From JBMNCQ01 sp049366715 (GTDB lineage: Bacteria; Bacillota; Peptococcia; Peptococcales; BICA1-8), in the NCBI GenBank assembly GCA_049366715.1, contig JBMNCQ010000083.1, positions 1 through 64,000 of the forward strand: a DNA stretch of 64,000 nucleotides, given 5' to 3'. Below the pieces are notes generated by a model. The model was not told where the DNA came from, did not search any database, and saw only the letters and a list, made by a program, of their open reading frames with translations. The position numbers and the translations under genes are program-made. Of the stretch, positions 7,467 to 15,326 are shown in pieces. Position 1 is the stretch's first letter. Each line of letters opens with the position of its first letter.

Positions 7467-8237
7467 ATGGGGGTCAAAATAGGCTTGGCCTTAGGGGCGG
7501 GCGGGGCCAAGGGTCTGGCTCATCTCGGAGTCCTGCAGGTTTTAAAGAAAGAAGGAATCCCGGTAGATATTATCACAGGTTCCAGTATGGGGGCAGCTAT
7601 CGGAGCTTTTTATGCCGCCGGTACGGATTTAAATATGTTAATACGTCTGGCTAACGAACTTAATAATTCTCATTTAATCGATATTGTGATTCCGAAATGG
7701 GGATTAATCAAAGGCAGCAAGGCCCATGCCCTGATCAGGCTGATGACCCATAATAAAAATTTTGACCAGCTTGATATTCCTCTGGGTGTTGTAGCTACCG
7801 ATTTACAGAAAGGAGAAAGGATCGTCTTCCGGGAAGGAAATGTCGCAAATGCTGTGCGGGCCAGTATTGCGGTACCGGGTGTTGTTCAGCCTTTCTGCTG
7901 TCAAGACCGTCTGCTGGTAGACGGCGCGGTCACCGACCGGGTACCTGCCAAACTGGCCAGAGAAATGGGCGCAGATCTGGTCATTGCCGTGGATTTACAG
8001 TTTTATCAACGGGAGCATGTAAAAATAAATAATATCTATGATGTCATCATGCAGTCCATTGAAATTTTAGAAAGGCAGAATAGAAATTATTATGCTTCCG
8101 ATGCGGACATTATCATCAAACCGAATGTCTGTGACAATAACTGGACCGACTTCGAATCGGCCCGTTATTTCATGGACATGGGTGAAAAAGCCTGTTATGA
8201 GGTATTAGATGAAATTAAGAGAAAATTAGATAGCTAA
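7467..8237 (+). CDS. ylbK: Patatin-like phospholipase family protein YlbK
   Basis: A 256-residue serine lipid hydrolase of the RssA/YlbK group. The glycine-rich oxyanion segment GAGGAKGLAHLGVL is at residues 9-22, the nucleophile elbow GSSMG near residue 38, and the catalytic aspartate in DGAVTDRVP near residue 152, so the Ser-Asp dyad is complete. The ATG follows GGGAGG. It sits in the standard ylbJ-ylbK divergent pair and ends at a strong terminator. The substrate is unknown; cytoplasmic location is expected, as no signal peptide is seen. Confidence 0.9.
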   Translation: MGVKIGLALGAGGAKGLAHLGVLQVLKKEGIPVDIITGSSMGAAIGAFYAAGTDLNMLIRLANELNNSHLIDIVIPKWGLIKGSKAHALIRLMTHNKNFDQLDIPLGVVATDLQKGERIVFREGNVANAVRASIAVPGVVQPFCCQDRLLVDGAVTDRVPAKLAREMGADLVIAVDLQFYQREHVKINNIYDVIMQSIEILERQNRNYYASDADIIIKPNVCDNNWTDFESARYFMDMGEKACYEVLDEIKRKLDS

Positions 8238-8291
8238 ACACCATAAAGGATTTTTAGTTTGTAACATATAAGTATCATTAGTACGGATCAA

Positions 8292-8340
8292 ACCCAAAGG
8301 GTCTTTTTGCACAATAAAAAGACCCTTTGGGTCATTTTTT
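8292..8340 (+). terminator. Terminator after ylbK
   Basis: A 17-bp stem (ACCCAAAGGGTCTTTTT with AAAAAGACCCTTTGGGT) around a 7-base loop, followed by a T run. The 55 bases between the ylbK stop and the stem contain no feature. Confidence 0.92.
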
Positions 8341-8405
8341 GCAGGATCCAGGACAATTAACAGTGAATATATAATTTAGTATTAAATGGTTGAGGAGGAA
8401 ATAAA

Positions 8406-8686
8406 ATGGATCAGATGCCTTTGCCGGCAGTCATATTTCAATCAATACCGGAAACCGTCATAATTGTCTATGTCGCTTGTAGTTTGATCGATGAGGAAGG
8501 AGTATTCCGGCAGCTTTCGTAATCGGATTCTTAACGGCGGCGTCCTCTTATTATATTCGTTCGTTACCTGTTCTGGTTGGGATTCATTCGGTATTGACGA
8601 TATTTTTACTTTTTATATTTACCTGGATTATTACGGGGATCAAACCTAAAGTTGTTATATTCGGTTTAATTCCTGCTTTTGTTTAG
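8406..8686 (+). pseudogene. Frameshifted N-terminal membrane domain of a sensor-like protein
   Basis: A GAGGAGG ribosome site leads to an ATG at 8406, but the frame ends at 8522 after 38 codons (MDQMPLPAVIFQSIPETVI...). The +1 frame then stays open from about 8510 to a TAG at 8684-8686 and continues as hydrophobic helices (AAFVIGFLTAASSYYIRSLP, VLTIFLLFIFTWIITGIKP). Joined, they make one membrane domain of about 90 residues like the N-terminus of GHKL-type sensor kinases in Clostridia. The kinase part is gone, so it is both frameshifted and truncated. The family assignment is from memory of such N-termini. Confidence 0.6.
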
Positions 8687-8704
8687 GAACTGGAGGGTTA
8701 AGAC

Positions 8705-9334
8705 ATGATTATTATTGCATATATTTTATCTTTGGCAGTATTAATATCTTTGCTTTATATCTCTTACTGTATGCTTACTGGTAAGCCATTATTTATAAAT
8801 TGTTTTTTATTTAGCATAATAATCATGTCTTATTTTTTTTGGCACCCCAATCGTATATATACATATATAACTAGAATTAGAGATTTATCATCACCTCACC
8901 TCGATTGGTCATTATCTTATTATATCTCGCCGATATTGTTTCAGGTTTTTATGTTCTTGCTTGTTAGTGTTTTTTTTATGTTTTTATATAAAGACAATTA
9001 TTGTTTTTTTAATACAAAGAAAAACACTCAAGCTATTGCTGAGCAGGCTTTGGAAAATATAGGAATTCCCTTTGAAAGCTTGGAAAAATCCACCAAAATT
9101 AACGAAAATGCAAATCTTCAATATATTACACTGGGTTTATTTCGATGGCAATATGTCAATATAAGTTTTAACGGAATCGGAGATAAAGTCTTAAAAAAGC
9201 AAATCATCAAAGAAATAAGAAATACCATGTGTGCGTACAGAAAACCAAATAATAGAATACTTGGCTTTTTAGTGCTATCTTTTTTGCTGGTTTACATTTA
9301 TGAAGTCGTCAGGGATTTATTATCATTGCTTTAG
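8705..9334 (+). CDS. Hypothetical membrane protein
   Basis: A 209-residue protein with three hydrophobic helices in the first 95 residues (about 3-23, 30-47 and 73-94), a soluble region of about 90 residues containing ENIGIPFESLEKS and QYVNISFNGIG, and a final helix near 187-205. The ATG follows GGAGGG. It is AT-rich and lies in a short insertion between ylbK and tmcAL that is absent from the usual gene order. No family is recognised. Confidence 0.7.
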   Translation: MIIIAYILSLAVLISLLYISYCMLTGKPLFINCFLFSIIIMSYFFWHPNRIYTYITRIRDLSSPHLDWSLSYYISPILFQVFMFLLVSVFFMFLYKDNYCFFNTKKNTQAIAEQALENIGIPFESLEKSTKINENANLQYITLGLFRWQYVNISFNGIGDKVLKKQIIKEIRNTMCAYRKPNNRILGFLVLSFLLVYIYEVVRDLLSLL

Positions 9335-9385
9335 GAGGGCCTTTTTCCAATACTATCGACCTCGTTTGATATATATTTCCACGGA

Positions 9386-9420
9386 AGGGTCTTTTTAAAT
9401 AAAAGGGACCCTCTTTATAT
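9386..9420 (+). terminator. Terminator-like hairpin
   Basis: AGGGTCTTTT pairs with AAAAGGGACCCT with a 2-base bulge around a TAAAT loop, followed by CTCTTTATATT. The core resembles the terminator at 8292. It lies about 50 bases after the 8705-9334 gene; the rest of the gap to 9564 holds nothing else recognised. Confidence 0.55.
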
Positions 9421-9564
9421 TCTGAAATTATTTGATAAGGGTTTATACAATACCAATTAATAGCTATAAAATCTTCCTGCTAGATTGTTCTATTGCCTAG
9501 GATGGGAAGGTTTTTGGCTATATAATGATAGAAGAGTTATAAATTTTCGAGAAGGAGAAATAAG

Positions 9565-9981
9565 ATGCGGAAACCAAATGAGACAGTATTATATGTTAGC
9601 TATATAGTAGCTGTATCGATAGTTATTGTACTGGATTTTTTATTAAATCAATACATAGCTAATCAGCTTCAACTGACATATAATATTAAATTTCCATTAT
9701 ATTTATTAAAATTACTAAGCCCTATGATAATTGGTGCTTTCTTAGGCTTAGAGCATATCATTAGGGAGCTCAAAGAAATTGGGAAATGGGATATCAATAA
9801 AAGAAAACTGTTGATAATCGGGGGACCCAGTTTAATCATTTCGTTATTCCCGTTAATTCCTTTTTTAGGTATTTATTTATATGAGTACAATACATTTTTC
9901 ATGTATGTGCATATAATAGCAGATACGAAATTTTTTCAGATCGTTTTTGGTTACACTATGATAACTAGTTTTAAAAAATAA
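9565..9981 (+). CDS. Hypothetical four-helix membrane protein
   Basis: A 138-residue protein, almost entirely hydrophobic, with helices near 9-29, 43-63, 84-105 and 109-133. The charged middle loop reads RELKEIGKWDINKRK. The ATG follows GAGAAGGAG. A TATATAATG sequence upstream near 9522-9530 could be a -10 box, without a clear -35. It belongs to the same AT-rich insertion as the 8705 gene. No family is recognised. Confidence 0.65.
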   Translation: MRKPNETVLYVSYIVAVSIVIVLDFLLNQYIANQLQLTYNIKFPLYLLKLLSPMIIGAFLGLEHIIRELKEIGKWDINKRKLLIIGGPSLIISLFPLIPFLGIYLYEYNTFFMYVHIIADTKFFQIVFGYTMITSFKK

Positions 9982-10046
9982 AACTGCAAAAATGCGGCGC
10001 GGATTATGCATTTCAGTAGTCACCGGTAATTGAAATCTGCGTCTGC

Positions 10047-11264
10047 TCAGCTCTTCATGACCGGCGGATGATAAAAATCTTGTCTCCCGGAACGGTGCTG
10101 AGCATTTTGATATGCCAAGACATAAAGATCGGTAGCCTTTGCCTCAAAATCCAGCATTTTTTTACCCAGAGGGGAAACTTTCTGGTAACCATCGGCATAT
10201 TTGGTGATCAAAGGCAAGGTGCTTTTTGCTTTGATTTCTTTTAAGAGCTGTGTTCCGGTAGTATTAAAGCCTAATAACCTTAAATAGTGCGGGGAAGAAA
10301 TATTTAATTCATTTGTGAAATTTAAATAAGTATGGATCAAAAGTCTTTGCAGCCTGGTGTATGGATAGCGCTTGGTCTTAAGCTCCGCTAATAAGTCTTG
10401 AATAGAGCCTGCTGACTGTGCTGCTTGCCATAAGCGGTTTTCGATCCCCTCCCGGATTTCAATAATGGATTTTAGCTGCCCGACATCCAATTTCCTGATG
10501 CTGGAAATAATCCCCTGTTCTAAGGAGGCAAGTGTAACAGGACCTTTGCCCCGGGCAAAATTATTTTGCAGAATTTCTTTAGTTGCTGCGGGAACATACT
10601 TATACCAGTTAAGGTCTTCAGCCAGTATCAATTTTCTTATGGCAGTAGCACTGGCCATATCTCCTGCGGGTTTTTCGGCATGATAGCTGCCTTTGCGTTT
10701 AATCAGTACGGGGCAGATTGGTGAATCAATATGATTTAGTATTCTTAAATAAGCAAGAGCCAGAATGTTATTGGGATTATGCAAATCCTTCATTTGCTGC
10801 CCCTCTTTTGCAAATATTTTATTTAAGGTAACCTCTCTGGCTTTGGGGTAGGAGAGGCCTAGCTTTAGGTTTTCCGCCAGTGTTTTGCTGAAAAAATGGG
10901 TTTCTTTATTCAATATTTTTGCGATAAAATTTAATTTTTCTAAATCGGCTGTTTCCGCTCCAAAAGCCAGATGTGTAACGACACCTGTGGCAGCAAGGGA
11001 CTGAACACCCCCCTGGGCAAACCATAAAGCACTACGGCAGGCAAAAACCGCCGGCAGTTCCAGGACTAGATCAGCTCCGGCTTCTAAAGCCATTGCTGCC
11101 CTTGCCCATTTATCCACTACGGCCGGTTCTCCCCGCTGTAAAAAGCTGCTGCTGATCACACAGATTACGGCGTCGGCTTTCGTTGCCTGCTTTGCTTCTT
11201 TTAAGTGGTAGGCATGGCCTAAATGAAACGGATTATATTCGGCAATAATCCCTAATATTTTCAT
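10047..11264 (-). CDS. tmcAL: tRNA(Met) cytidine acetate ligase TmcAL (YlbM)
   Basis: A nucleotidyltransferase-fold enzyme that uses ATP and acetate to acetylate C34 of elongator tRNA-Met. The N-terminus MKILGIIAEYNPFHLGHAYHL carries the HxGH signature (HLGH), followed by SSSFLQRGEPAVVDKWARA, both conserved in the family. Two ATGs are possible; 11264 is chosen because GGAG lies 8 bases before it, whereas the ATG at 11270 is only 2 bases from it. The length of 405 residues is normal. ylbM sits between ylbK and ylbN in Bacillus as well. The acetate-linked neighbours pta-ackA are divergent from it. Confidence 0.93.
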   Translation of the reverse strand: MKILGIIAEYNPFHLGHAYHLKEAKQATKADAVICVISSSFLQRGEPAVVDKWARAAMALEAGADLVLELPAVFACRSALWFAQGGVQSLAATGVVTHLAFGAETADLEKLNFIAKILNKETHFFSKTLAENLKLGLSYPKAREVTLNKIFAKEGQQMKDLHNPNNILALAYLRILNHIDSPICPVLIKRKGSYHAEKPAGDMASATAIRKLILAEDLNWYKYVPAATKEILQNNFARGKGPVTLASLEQGIISSIRKLDVGQLKSIIEIREGIENRLWQAAQSAGSIQDLLAELKTKRYPYTRLQRLLIHTYLNFTNELNISSPHYLRLLGFNTTGTQLLKEIKAKSTLPLITKYADGYQKVSPLGKKMLDFEAKATDLYVLAYQNAQHRSGRQDFYHPPVMKS

Positions 11265-11391
11265 GATCATGTCTCCTTTTTTTACATAAGGAATTATTTT
11301 TTGACAAAAAATAGATTTATGACGGCATTTTGTTTTATAATAATAAAATAAATAACTTATCTAAATTATACCAAAAGGAGGAGTATTTTAA

Positions 11392-12381
11392 ATGGACCTT
11401 ATTCAAAGCATTAGAGCCAAGGCCTGTGCGAAAACTGCTACAATTGTACTGCCGGAAGGAACGGAAGAACGAACTGTTCAGGCGGCAGGGATGATAAGTA
11501 AAGAAAAAATTGCCAAAGTAATTTTGTTAGGCTTGACCAAAGATGTGGAAAGTGTAGCGCAGAAGACAGGTGCCGATTTATCCGGAGTCACGATAATAAA
11601 CCCGGAAGAGTCCGCTAAATATGAAGAATATGCGCAAGATCTTTTTGCATTGCGAAAGCATAAAGGCCTTACGATAGAAGATGCTAAGGAATTAACCAAA
11701 AATCCTCTTTATTTCGGAGCCTTGATGGTTAATAAAGGTGATGCGGACGGAATGGTGGCCGGTGCTCAAAATACAACAGGTAATGTGCTGAGACCTGCTT
11801 TACAGATCATTAAAACAGAAAAAGGTATTACTTCTGTATCGGGAGCCTTTATCATGATCGTACCGGACTGCCAGTTCGGAGAAAATGGAATTATGGTCTT
11901 TGCCGATTGTGCGGTTACTCCCAATCCTACCTCAGAACAATTAGCCGAATTTGCATATCTTTCCGCCAAGACAGCCAGAGCTTTAGTAGGCTTTGAGCCC
12001 AAAGTCGGCATGCTCTCTTTTTCAACGAAAGGAAGCGCCAAACATGAATTGGTGGATAAAGTTGTCAAAGCGACGGAAATCGCCAAAGAGAAATATCCGG
12101 ATTTAGCTGTTGACGGTGAGCTGCAGCTTGATGCCGCAATCGTGCCCAAAGTCGGTAGTTCCAAAGCTCCGGGAAGTGAAGTAGCCGGTAAAGTCAATGT
12201 TCTGGTATTCCCGGATTTACAATCGGGTAATATCGGCTATAAGCTGGTGCAGCGTTTAGCGAAAGCCGAAGCTGTCGGCCCTGTTTTACAAGGAATGAAT
12301 AAACCCGTTAATGATTTATCCCGGGGGTGCAGTATTGAAGATATTGTAAATACCGTTGCGATGACAGTTCTCCAGTGCTAA
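11392..12381 (+). CDS. pta: Phosphate acetyltransferase
   Basis: A 329-residue short-type Pta that interconverts acetyl-CoA and acetyl phosphate. Family segments include VLPEGTEERTVQAA at the N-terminus, GALMVNKGDADGMVAGA near residue 107, and the C-terminal NVLVFPDLQSGNIGYKLVQR. It is preceded by AAAAGGAGGAG and followed 45 bases later by ackA, the standard acetate-forming pair. A TTGACA at 11300 and a TATAAT further down are about 29 bases apart, too far for one sigma-A promoter, so the promoter is not assigned. Confidence 0.97.
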   Translation: MDLIQSIRAKACAKTATIVLPEGTEERTVQAAGMISKEKIAKVILLGLTKDVESVAQKTGADLSGVTIINPEESAKYEEYAQDLFALRKHKGLTIEDAKELTKNPLYFGALMVNKGDADGMVAGAQNTTGNVLRPALQIIKTEKGITSVSGAFIMIVPDCQFGENGIMVFADCAVTPNPTSEQLAEFAYLSAKTARALVGFEPKVGMLSFSTKGSAKHELVDKVVKATEIAKEKYPDLAVDGELQLDAAIVPKVGSSKAPGSEVAGKVNVLVFPDLQSGNIGYKLVQRLAKAEAVGPVLQGMNKPVNDLSRGCSIEDIVNTVAMTVLQC

Positions 12382-12426
12382 AAATAAATCTGCGGATTTG
12401 CTAATAAACAATAGGGGGTTCAAGCT

Positions 12427-13632
12427 GTGAAGGTGCTGGTAATTAATTGTGGCAGTTCCTCGTTAAAATATCAGGTTTTTGATATGGAGGGGGAAAAAGT
12501 TCTGGCTAAAGGAGTTGCTGAGCGGATCGGTATTGATAAGTCCTTCATAAAACATGAGGCTGCCGGTCAATCTGTTGTCATTGAGGAAAATTTAGAAAAT
12601 CATCAGCAGGCTATTCAATTCGTGCTGAAAACTCTGATCAGCTCACAGTATGGTGTTCTGACTAAACTGGACGAGATAGATGCTGTCGGCCACCGGGTTG
12701 CACATGGAGGGTTTTATTTCTCTGATTCTGTTCTGATAACGGAAGAAGTCAAAAATAAGATCCGGTCTTTATTTGAGCTGGCGCCTTTACATAATCCCCC
12801 TAATTTGCAGGGTATCGATGCCGTAGCGAACCTGCTGCCGGAGGTTCCCCAGACTGCTGTTTTTGATACGGCTTTTCATCAGACCATGCCCAAATATGCA
12901 TATTTATATGGTCTGCCTTATGCATATTATGAAAAATACAAAATACGAAAATATGGGTTCCATGGAACTTCTCACAAGTATGTAGCCCAAAGGGCGGGAG
13001 AAATCCTCACTAAACCCTGGGAAACTCTTAAAATTATCTCCTGCCACCTGGGCAACGGAGCAAGCATCACAGCAATAAAAGATGGCAAATCCTTAGAAAA
13101 CACCATGGGATTTACTCCTTTGGAAGGATTGATCATGGGTACCAGGTCCGGCGATATCGATCCTTCAATCGTATCTTTTTTGATGGAAAAAGAAGGCCTT
13201 AATATTAATGAAATCAATAATGTTTTGAATAAAAAGAGCGGGGTTTTAGGGATATCCGGGATTAGCAGTGATTTTAGGGACCTGGAGCAAGCTGGCGAAA
13301 AAGGCAGTGAAAGGGCAAAGCTTGCTATTGAAATGTTTATTCACGATGTAAAATTACATATAGGTGCCTATACCTCGGTCATCAAAGGATTAGATGTCTT
13401 AATATTTACTGCAGGTTTAGGCGAAAACGGGATCAATATCAGGGAGAAAATCTGTACCGGCATGGATGCCCTGGGTATTACCATTGATAAAAGTAAGAAT
13501 CAGATGAGAGGCAGGGAAACTGAGATATCAAAGGACGGCAGTTCAGTTAAGGTTTATGTTATTCCTACCAATGAGGAGCTAATGATCGCAAGGGATACGA
13601 AAAACCTAGTTCTGACAAGCAGTCATGCTTGA
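12427..13632 (+). CDS. ackA: Acetate kinase
   Basis: A 401-residue ASKHA-fold kinase that makes ATP and acetate from acetyl phosphate. The start is GTG at 12427 (MKVLVINCGSSSLKYQVF), preceded by AGGGGGTT. Signature segments are NCGSSSLKY, HRVAHGG near residue 90, FDTAFHQTMP near 147, YGFHGTSHKYV near 178 and the ATP-binding GNGASI and TAGLGENG. It forms an operon with pta for substrate-level phosphorylation. Its stop codon overlaps a perfect sigma-A -35 box for the next operon. Confidence 0.98.
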   Translation: MKVLVINCGSSSLKYQVFDMEGEKVLAKGVAERIGIDKSFIKHEAAGQSVVIEENLENHQQAIQFVLKTLISSQYGVLTKLDEIDAVGHRVAHGGFYFSDSVLITEEVKNKIRSLFELAPLHNPPNLQGIDAVANLLPEVPQTAVFDTAFHQTMPKYAYLYGLPYAYYEKYKIRKYGFHGTSHKYVAQRAGEILTKPWETLKIISCHLGNGASITAIKDGKSLENTMGFTPLEGLIMGTRSGDIDPSIVSFLMEKEGLNINEINNVLNKKSGVLGISGISSDFRDLEQAGEKGSERAKLAIEMFIHDVKLHIGAYTSVIKGLDVLIFTAGLGENGINIREKICTGMDALGITIDKSKNQMRGRETEISKDGSSVKVYVIPTNEELMIARDTKNLVLTSSHA

Positions 13633-13657
13633 CAAGTAACCAGGGTAAATATATAAT
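13629..13657 (+). promoter_or_regulatory. Consensus sigma-A promoter of ylbN-rpmF
   Basis: TTGACA at 13629-13634 and TATAAT at 13652-13657, both exact consensus, with a 17-base spacer. The -35 box overlaps the ackA stop codon. It should give strong constitutive transcription of the DUF177 and L32 genes. Confidence 0.88.
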
Positions 13658-13705
13658 TATAAAGTCGCCTATGTTGATGCAGCAGATCGTTTAGAGGTGA
13701 TCGTA

Positions 13706-14239
13706 ATGGCCATTAATATTAATTTAGGAAGAATAAGAAATGCGGTAGGAACAACTTCCAATTATGAATTGACCGTAGAGAAACTGGCAATAAGCGAAGA
13801 GGTGGCGATTACAAAACCTGTTCAGATATCAGCTATGGTTACCAATAATGGGCCAATACTCGAATTAAAAGGTTATATAAGAACTGAAATAACGGGAAAA
13901 TGCAGTCGTTGCCTGGAAAAAGTCGTAATACCCGTAAATGCCGTTATTGAGGAAGAACTGGTCCATGTTGCCGATTTAAGATATTTAGGTGATTTTACTG
14001 AAGATGAGCTTGCTGAGAAATTTTTGATTTTTGATCATGATCTTTTTGATCTGACAGACCTGATCAGGGAAAATATTATTTTCTCGTTGCCCTACAAAAT
14101 ACTATGTAAGGAAAAATGCCGTGGACTCTGTATAAAGTGCGGTCAAAACCTGAATGAGAAAGAATGCGGTTGTGATACCGAAGAAATAGACCCGCGGTTA
14201 GCAATATTAGCTAAACTTAAAGGAATTGAGGAGGTGTAG
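13706..14239 (+). CDS. ylbN: DUF177 (YceD/YlbN) family protein
   Basis: A 177-residue DUF177 protein, a family almost always encoded directly before rpmF and linked to 23S rRNA accumulation. Typical features are GKCSRCLE near residue 67 and a C-terminal cysteine cluster (ILCKEKCRGLCIKCGQNLNEKECGC) that probably binds zinc. A GTG at 13697 is part of the GAGGTGATC ribosome site, so the ATG at 13706 is taken as the start. The two bases between it and rpmF indicate cotranscription from the 13629 promoter. Confidence 0.93.
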   Translation: MAININLGRIRNAVGTTSNYELTVEKLAISEEVAITKPVQISAMVTNNGPILELKGYIRTEITGKCSRCLEKVVIPVNAVIEEELVHVADLRYLGDFTEDELAEKFLIFDHDLFDLTDLIRENIIFSLPYKILCKEKCRGLCIKCGQNLNEKECGCDTEEIDPRLAILAKLKGIEEV

Positions 14240-14241
14240 TC

Positions 14242-14430
14242 ATGGGAGTTCAACAAAATAAAAGATCTAAAGCCAGAACGAGAAGAAAGAGATCCGCTTG
14301 GGCTAAATTAGTTTCTCCCGCAAACATGGAATGCCCGCAGTGTCATGAGCCGAAGTTACCTCATAGGGTGTGCCCTGCCTGTGGATATTACAAAAACCGC
14401 GAAGTGATTAAAACCGCGGCCGCTGAATAA
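14242..14430 (+). CDS. rpmF: 50S ribosomal protein L32
   Basis: A 62-residue L32 with the basic N-terminus MGVQQNKRSKARTRRKRS and a complete zinc-binding set CPQC and CPAC, so it is the zinc-containing (C+) form. GAGGAGGTG precedes the ATG. It is the last gene of the ylbN operon and is followed by a strong terminator. Confidence 0.98.
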   Translation: MGVQQNKRSKARTRRKRSAWAKLVSPANMECPQCHEPKLPHRVCPACGYYKNREVIKTAAAE

Positions 14431-14443
14431 TATGTCGATTCTT

Positions 14444-14474
14444 AAGAGCAAGCTTTCCGGCTTGCTCTTTATTT
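14444..14474 (+). terminator. Terminator after rpmF
   Basis: AAGAGCAAGC and GCTTGCTCTT form a perfect 10-bp stem with a 6-base loop, followed by TATTTAT. Confidence 0.9.
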
Positions 14475-14610
14475 ATAGCAAGGGATATTCGTGCTGCGTT
14501 TTTAACAAGGTCTCTGTTTAGGGGCGGGGAGTTAATATCTCCTCGCTGCTGAGTGCTGGTTAAACAAATATTAATATGCCTGAATCTGTTCCTGATGACA
14601 GAAACCATTA

Positions 14611-14640
14611 AACGGCTGGAAGAGCCGGTTTTTTATTTTT
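14611..14640 (+). terminator. Second terminator-like hairpin before fapR
   Basis: CGGCT and AGCCG form a short stem with a 5-base loop, extended by AAA/TTT across a bulge and followed by a long T run. Nothing else is recognised between 14475 and 14610, so it may end a short untranslated transcript or back up the rpmF terminator. Confidence 0.55.
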
Positions 14641-14679
14641 GCCATATTTCTTCTGGATTGGCAAAAGATTTTTTTTGTA

Positions 14680-14708
14680 TTGCAATAAAATCCATAATAT
14701 ATTATACT
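14680..14708 (+). promoter_or_regulatory. Sigma-A promoter of the fapR-fab operon
   Basis: TTGCAA at 14680-14685 and TATACT at 14703-14708 are separated by 17 bases. Transcription would start near 14715, inside the FapR operator. Confidence 0.8.
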
Positions 14709-14713
14709 TGGTG

Positions 14714-14730
14714 TTGATATCAGGTACTAA
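14714..14730 (-). promoter_or_regulatory. FapR operator
   Basis: On the minus strand this reads TTAGTACCTGATATCAA, a 17-base match to the Bacillus FapR box (about TTAGTACCTGATACTAA) with two mismatches. It begins 6 bases after the -10 box, over the expected transcription start and just upstream of fapR. FapR would repress here, with malonyl-CoA or malonyl-ACP as inducer. Confidence 0.85.
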
Positions 14731-14757
14731 TATCTGATGTAAAGATTGGGTGGTAAG

Positions 14758-15312
14758 ATGAAAATTAAGTTAGCTAAGACGGAGCGACAGGAACAATTGC
14801 AGAAATGTTTACTCGAAAACCCTTTTGCTACTGATGAGGAACTGGCTCAAAAGTTTAGCTGCAGTATTCAGACAATACGGTTAGACCGGTTGGAATTGGG
14901 TATTCCGGAAGTACGGGAAAGAATGAAACGGGTAGCAGAGAGCAATTATTCAAAAGTAAAGTCGGTTACCGATGCTGAGATAATTGGTGAACTTACCCAG
15001 TTGGAGTTGGGAATTGAAGCTACTTCTATCTTAGAAGTAACAGCAGAGATGGTAGCGGAAAAAAGCAATGTATGCAGAGGACACCATATATTCTCACAGG
15101 CAAATATGCTGGCGGTTGCTTTAATTGATGCTGAAGTCGTCCTAACTGGAAGTGCACGGATCAGATATAGACGTCCGGTTTATCTAAATGAAAAAATAGT
15201 TGCTACCGCTCAGCTTGCCCGGCAGCGCAGCAATAAGCACCTGGTTAAAGTTGTTTCCAAAGTAGGTGCGGAAGAGGTCTTTGTCGGCAAATTTATTGTT
15301 GTCTCACGTTAG
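14758..15312 (+). CDS. fapR: Fatty-acid biosynthesis repressor FapR
   Basis: A 184-residue regulator with an N-terminal helix-turn-helix (DEELAQKFSCSIQTIRLDRLELGIPEVRER) and a C-terminal hot-dog domain that binds malonyl-CoA, with the conserved HHIFSQANMLAVA and RIRYRRPVY segments. The frame is open to a TTG at 14746, but the ATG at 14758 after GGGTGG is preferred. It is the first gene of the operon and its own operator lies 28 bases upstream, so autoregulation is likely. plsX follows after 14 bases, the same fapR-plsX order as in Bacillus. Confidence 0.95.
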   Translation: MKIKLAKTERQEQLQKCLLENPFATDEELAQKFSCSIQTIRLDRLELGIPEVRERMKRVAESNYSKVKSVTDAEIIGELTQLELGIEATSILEVTAEMVAEKSNVCRGHHIFSQANMLAVALIDAEVVLTGSARIRYRRPVYLNEKIVATAQLARQRSNKHLVKVVSKVGAEEVFVGKFIVVSR

Positions 15313-15326
15313 GAGGAGAGTTTGCG

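Noticed and set aside
11299..11346. TTGACA and TATAAT before pta as a promoter
   Set aside because: The boxes are about 29 bases apart, well outside the usual 16-19. A promoter is expected there, but this pair is not convincing.
11766..12197. Minus-strand open frame inside pta
   Set aside because: It is a shadow of the conserved pta coding sequence, with a serine- and threonine-rich composition and no start signal.
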